Under the pieces are notes generated by a model, which made no database searches, had not been told where the DNA came from, and saw only the letters and a list, made by a program, of their open reading frames with translations. Made by a program: the position numbers and the translations under genes. From Bacteroidales bacterium (GTDB lineage Bacteria > Bacteroidota > Bacteroidia > Bacteroidales > Marinilabiliaceae): 64,000 nt of DNA. Location of the stretch: NCBI GenBank assembly GCA_015061285.1, contig SUWW01000002.1:155952-219951 (forward strand), in the 5' to 3' direction. Of this stretch, positions 61,039-64,000 are shown piece after piece. Numbering within the stretch: position 1 is the first letter of the stretch; each line of letters opens with the position of its first letter.

Positions 61039-62433
61039 CTATCCCAATATCATTTCCTCTACTTTCTTTTTTGCTTGTTCTAAGATAGCATTTGCCTCCT
61101 GTTCCAAGACTTTCGCTTCGGCACGGATGGCGGAAATGTGGTCGACAATTTCGCGTTGTTTGAAGAGTGGAGGAAGCGGTAAATTAAACTTTTCTAAAAA
61201 CGACGATGATACTCTTTGCTGTCCTGCGGATCCTCCAAAATACAGCATTGCCGTTTCTCTAACAATTTGCATGTGAAGTATATTGTGTATATATTCTATT
61301 GAGAGTTCGTTGGATCGTGGACGTAATACAAAAAACTCGGTAGAACCACAACCATATCCATTACTCAGATTCCTTGCAATTGCTGATTTGCCATTTTGCA
61401 TACAAGGCGTAATCTTTGCCCACAACAAATCGCCATCCATAAATCTGGTATATCCTGTAGATTCAGAGACTTTTTTATCTTCCATGAATGATATTTCTGA
61501 ATATATTTCATCAATTTGTTCCATTGGGACAAAAGAAATCTTCGTATCTGCCGTTAGTTTCCTATAAGGCGTTGAAGGATTGATAAAAGCGTATTTTGAT
61601 AGTTTTACGTTATCATATCTTTTAGAAATGAGTTTGAGGCCATTCTTATATATGCTAGGATCCAGCCTTCCCCCATCAACATCCTTATAGTTGATAATAA
61701 AAGTCTTTTCGTGAGAATCTTCGGGCAAGGTTATCCCTAACTCGCCCAAAAGATATTGGTCGATTGAGGCAAGTTTGGCTTTTGATTCACTTAGTTTCTT
61801 CTTACGCTGAGATAGAGCTGCATTGTAAACATTTACTATTTGCTGCTGAATGTGTAGAGGGGGAACTGGAATTTTTAATGATTGCAATAAATCTAATCCA
61901 ATCCCCGATTGATTATTCCAATTTGTACAAAGCGAAAAAAATATTTTGTTTCTTTGGTAAACATTCAAAATTATCCATATATACTCCGCATTGGCTTTCG
62001 TTTCGTCTACAACAATGGAAGTTATATGATTCGAAGTATAAAGCTCTCTTTCTTCTAGTAAAATAGCGGTTTTCCCTACTAATTCCTGACTATTCGTATT
62101 GTTGAACAATACAGTTCTTTTTTCTACGAAGCCAACAGTTTTTTGTAAAGGTACAAATACGTTTTTGTCAAAGACAAGCTCTCCATTATTGTTTATGTTA
62201 GTGGGTCTTATCTGAATATATCCGTTTTTCTCATCGGTTTGCTCATCCTTGCCAGCACCAAATCCAGAAGAAAAACTTACGCATACATCTTTCAATTTTA
62301 CGCTATGACTCTGTGTAAATCGATGCAAGAAATTAGATGCATAGTAAATCGGATCCAATCTTCCTTCCAACTCCGAGAAGTTGACAAGGAAGATTTTGTT
62401 GGGGTCGATATTTTTGGGTACGCTGTATGGCAT
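61039..62433 (-). CDS. hsdS: Type I restriction-modification specificity subunit HsdS
   Basis: The 464-residue protein has two target recognition domains (about 20-190 and 240-430). The central conserved helix is about 190-240 (PPLHIQQQIVNVYNAALSQRKKKLSESKAKL), and a C-terminal helix repeats it (LPPLFKQREIVDHISAIRAEAK). HsdS sets the DNA sequence recognised by the HsdM/HsdR complex. It starts 3 bp after the stop of hsdM. No inverted hsdS copy or recombinase is nearby, so there is no sign of shuffling in this window. Confidence 0.94.
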   Translation of the reverse strand: MPYSVPKNIDPNKIFLVNFSELEGRLDPIYYASNFLHRFTQSHSVKLKDVCVSFSSGFGAGKDEQTDEKNGYIQIRPTNINNNGELVFDKNVFVPLQKTVGFVEKRTVLFNNTNSQELVGKTAILLEERELYTSNHITSIVVDETKANAEYIWIILNVYQRNKIFFSLCTNWNNQSGIGLDLLQSLKIPVPPLHIQQQIVNVYNAALSQRKKKLSESKAKLASIDQYLLGELGITLPEDSHEKTFIINYKDVDGGRLDPSIYKNGLKLISKRYDNVKLSKYAFINPSTPYRKLTADTKISFVPMEQIDEIYSEISFMEDKKVSESTGYTRFMDGDLLWAKITPCMQNGKSAIARNLSNGYGCGSTEFFVLRPRSNELSIEYIHNILHMQIVRETAMLYFGGSAGQQRVSSSFLEKFNLPLPPLFKQREIVDHISAIRAEAKVLEQEANAILEQAKKKVEEMILG

Positions 62434-62436
62434 AAT

Positions 62437-64000
62437 TCAAAGTGTTTCAATAAATTTCTTCAATTCTGCGCCAATCACTCCCAAATCGTTCACAGCCGTT
62501 TCTTTGCCTGTGGCGTCGTAGCCAATTTCATCGGCAATAGCCATGAATATCGGATAGTCGATGATTTCTTTTTGCAACTCTGCAAGGCGCTCTTCCAACT
62601 GCTCTTTCAGCTCCGAAACTTTCTGGTTGTATTTGTCTGCAATCTGTTGTTTCCAAATCTTGAACGCTTCTGTTTTTTCTATCTCTTTTTTGTCGGTTTT
62701 GCCTATTGTATTTTCAAATCCTGTGTGGTTTTTCAGAATTTTCTTTTTCTCGGCTTCCCATTTTTCGATGGTTGCCTTATAGTCGGCTTCGCTTTTTATT
62801 TTTTCTTTCAAATTCTGCCTTGAGTCTCTTATCTTTTCGCTCTGCTCATCAGTCCATTTCTTCAAGAACAAAACCGAACTTTTTACTCCTGCGCCTTTGG
62901 CGGCAAAAGCTTTTTGCGGCATACTTACCACGGCAACAATCCTGAACCATTCGCTAATGTTATTACGCACATATTGCAAAGTACTATTTGTCAAAATTCC
63001 ATCAGGAATGACAATAGCAAGATAGCCACCTTCCTTCAAAAAGTTTCTATCCTGTTCAATAAAAAGCACTTCGGTACTTTGACTGTCGCGTTTTTTTACA
63101 GCCGTATTTTTTGTGTCGAGCCAGTCTACATCTTTTGTGCCGAAACAGAACTGATGCAGATATGCGCTTTCTGTCTGTTTTATCACACTACCAAAGGGCG
63201 GATTTGTGATTATCAAATCGAACGTACCATAAGCAAATCCCGTGTTGGCTGTCTTAGCAATAATAGCCTCATCACGCAAAAGTCCATCACTTGCAATAAC
63301 ATTTGTATGACCATCATCGTGGATAATCATATTCATCTTAGCGGTTCGGGCAATTTGCTCGTTTATCTCTATACCGAACAGGTTATTTGATGCAAAATCG
63401 TGCCAATGTTTGTAATATTCAACAGACCCCTCTTCATAGAAATCGCCAGCCTGCTGTCGCACTTTATCAAGGGCATAAAGCAAGAATCCACCACTACCGC
63501 ACGAAGTGTCGAGCACTTTCGAATCGTTTTTAATCGGGAGCACATCAACAATAAATTTCACAATATTTCTCGGTGTGAAATACTGTCCAAAGTCGCCTCG
63601 AAAATATGTACCCATAAATGTCTCAAACGCCTTTCCTTTACTATCGAGGTCGGTTTTTGAAAGATTTACGCCCTGCAAATAGCTAACTACGGTGCGAATG
63701 CGTTGCGGAGTTAGTCGGATATTGTCCTTGAAAACTTCCTTGTCTCGCTGTTTGCCTTCATCGTAAAGGTCAAAGATGCGTTTGGCAAGGTCAGTGGTTA
63801 TTTTTTGCTCCACCTTGTCAATATCTTGCTGTGATGCATTTTTAGGCTTTCCAATATCGAAAATTTGAAAATCGTATGGCTCACCTTTTTTGCGAGGCTT
63901 ACGCTCGTCCCATATTTTGCAGAAAATCAATTTGTCCAACTCGTCAAAAGCGTCTGATGGATTCAACTCACCACCAGCCCAAAGCGATTGGTGCGCTTTC
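62437..64000 (-). CDS. hsdM: Type I restriction-modification DNA methyltransferase HsdM, N-terminus outside the window
   Basis: The frame stays open to the end of the window. The residues before the first possible TTG start (63966) read KAHQSLWAGGE, which continues the known N-terminal region, so the gene begins beyond 64000. The visible part has the helical N-domain, then the N6-adenine methyltransferase fold. Motif I is DTSCGSGGFLLYAL and motif IV is LIITNPPFGS. GTYFRGDFGQYFTPR precedes it. A coiled-coil C-terminal region contacts HsdS. HsdR is not visible; it may lie upstream. Confidence 0.93.
   Translation of the reverse strand, partial: KAHQSLWAGGELNPSDAFDELDKLIFCKIWDERKPRKKGEPYDFQIFDIGKPKNASQQDIDKVEQKITTDLAKRIFDLYDEGKQRDKEVFKDNIRLTPQRIRTVVSYLQGVNLSKTDLDSKGKAFETFMGTYFRGDFGQYFTPRNIVKFIVDVLPIKNDSKVLDTSCGSGGFLLYALDKVRQQAGDFYEEGSVEYYKHWHDFASNNLFGIEINEQIARTAKMNMIIHDDGHTNVIASDGLLRDEAIIAKTANTGFAYGTFDLIITNPPFGSVIKQTESAYLHQFCFGTKDVDWLDTKNTAVKKRDSQSTEVLFIEQDRNFLKEGGYLAIVIPDGILTNSTLQYVRNNISEWFRIVAVVSMPQKAFAAKGAGVKSSVLFLKKWTDEQSEKIRDSRQNLKEKIKSEADYKATIEKWEAEKKKILKNHTGFENTIGKTDKKEIEKTEAFKIWKQQIADKYNQKVSELKEQLEERLAELQKEIIDYPIFMAIADEIGYDATGKETAVNDLGVIGAELKKFIETL

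Noticed and set aside
61039-62433. Phase-variable hsdS system
   Set aside because: There is only one hsdS, no inverted partial copy, no recombinase and no simple repeat tract in the coding sequence.

Overview
The window is chromosomal DNA from a member of the Bacteroidales (phylum Bacteroidota). The evidence is a SusC/SusD pair, a PorQ-like type IX secretion protein together with a cargo protein carrying a C-terminal sorting domain, several DUF families typical of the group, and many promoters of the TTTG / TAnnTTTG type with no Shine-Dalgarno sequence. Base composition is moderate and coding density is high. I saw no rRNA, tRNA, integrase, transposase or CRISPR array. The genus cannot be fixed from the sequence alone.

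Layout. 1-1141: two consecutive damaged genes, a WG-repeat protein with a frameshift and a small secreted protein split by an in-frame TGA. 1192-3631: a TlpA-like thioredoxin, then grpE-dnaJ. 4190-9557: susC-susD with a long leader and a LacI-type palindrome beside the promoter. 9734-16047: cysK, porQ, nth, an NlpC/P60 hydrolase, an HU gene, trmH and a SUMF1-domain protein. 16069-21612: a tight co-directional run of an SGNH hydrolase, a Wzi-like protein, a T9SS-exported lysyl-endopeptidase-like protease and menA. It is followed by an aminopeptidase P. 23471-27319 (minus strand): a GH43 enzyme, two tandem SiaC-family proteins and a DUF6057 membrane protein. 27616-31437: htpG, a LacI-family regulator and a MaoC-type dehydratase. 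31523-41664 (minus strand): a LuxR-type regulator with a hemerythrin partner, LptF/G permease, nspC, a DEAD-box helicase, an rRNA methyltransferase, a 3'-5' exonuclease, DUF5063, a FucP-like transporter and an M20 amidohydrolase. 42148-42745 holds no gene but has paired palindromes and a nine-copy 41-bp minisatellite. 42746-53302: a DPP-IV-like peptidase, DUF721, recF, an AT-rich two-gene accessory module, an M16 peptidase and three poorly characterised envelope genes. 53661-59936: a polysaccharide-degradation cluster (double SGNH/CE12-like esterase, six-hairpin glycosidase, GH31). 60010-64000: a TonB_C-domain protein, then hsdS and hsdM of a type I restriction-modification system that runs off the window.

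The most interesting signal is regulatory. The upstream regions of the two heat-shock loci, grpE-dnaJ and htpG, share a composite element: TGWCA-N4-TGTC about 27-28 bp before a sigma-54-like TTGGCA...TTG core. A second signal links the LacI-family gene to susC through similar CAAACGTT palindromes, one overlapping the regulator's own -33 box. Other points are a two-gene HTH plus unknown-protein module between recF and an M16 peptidase, a hemerythrin paired with a degenerate response regulator, duplicated SiaC proteins, and several families of small intergenic repeats.
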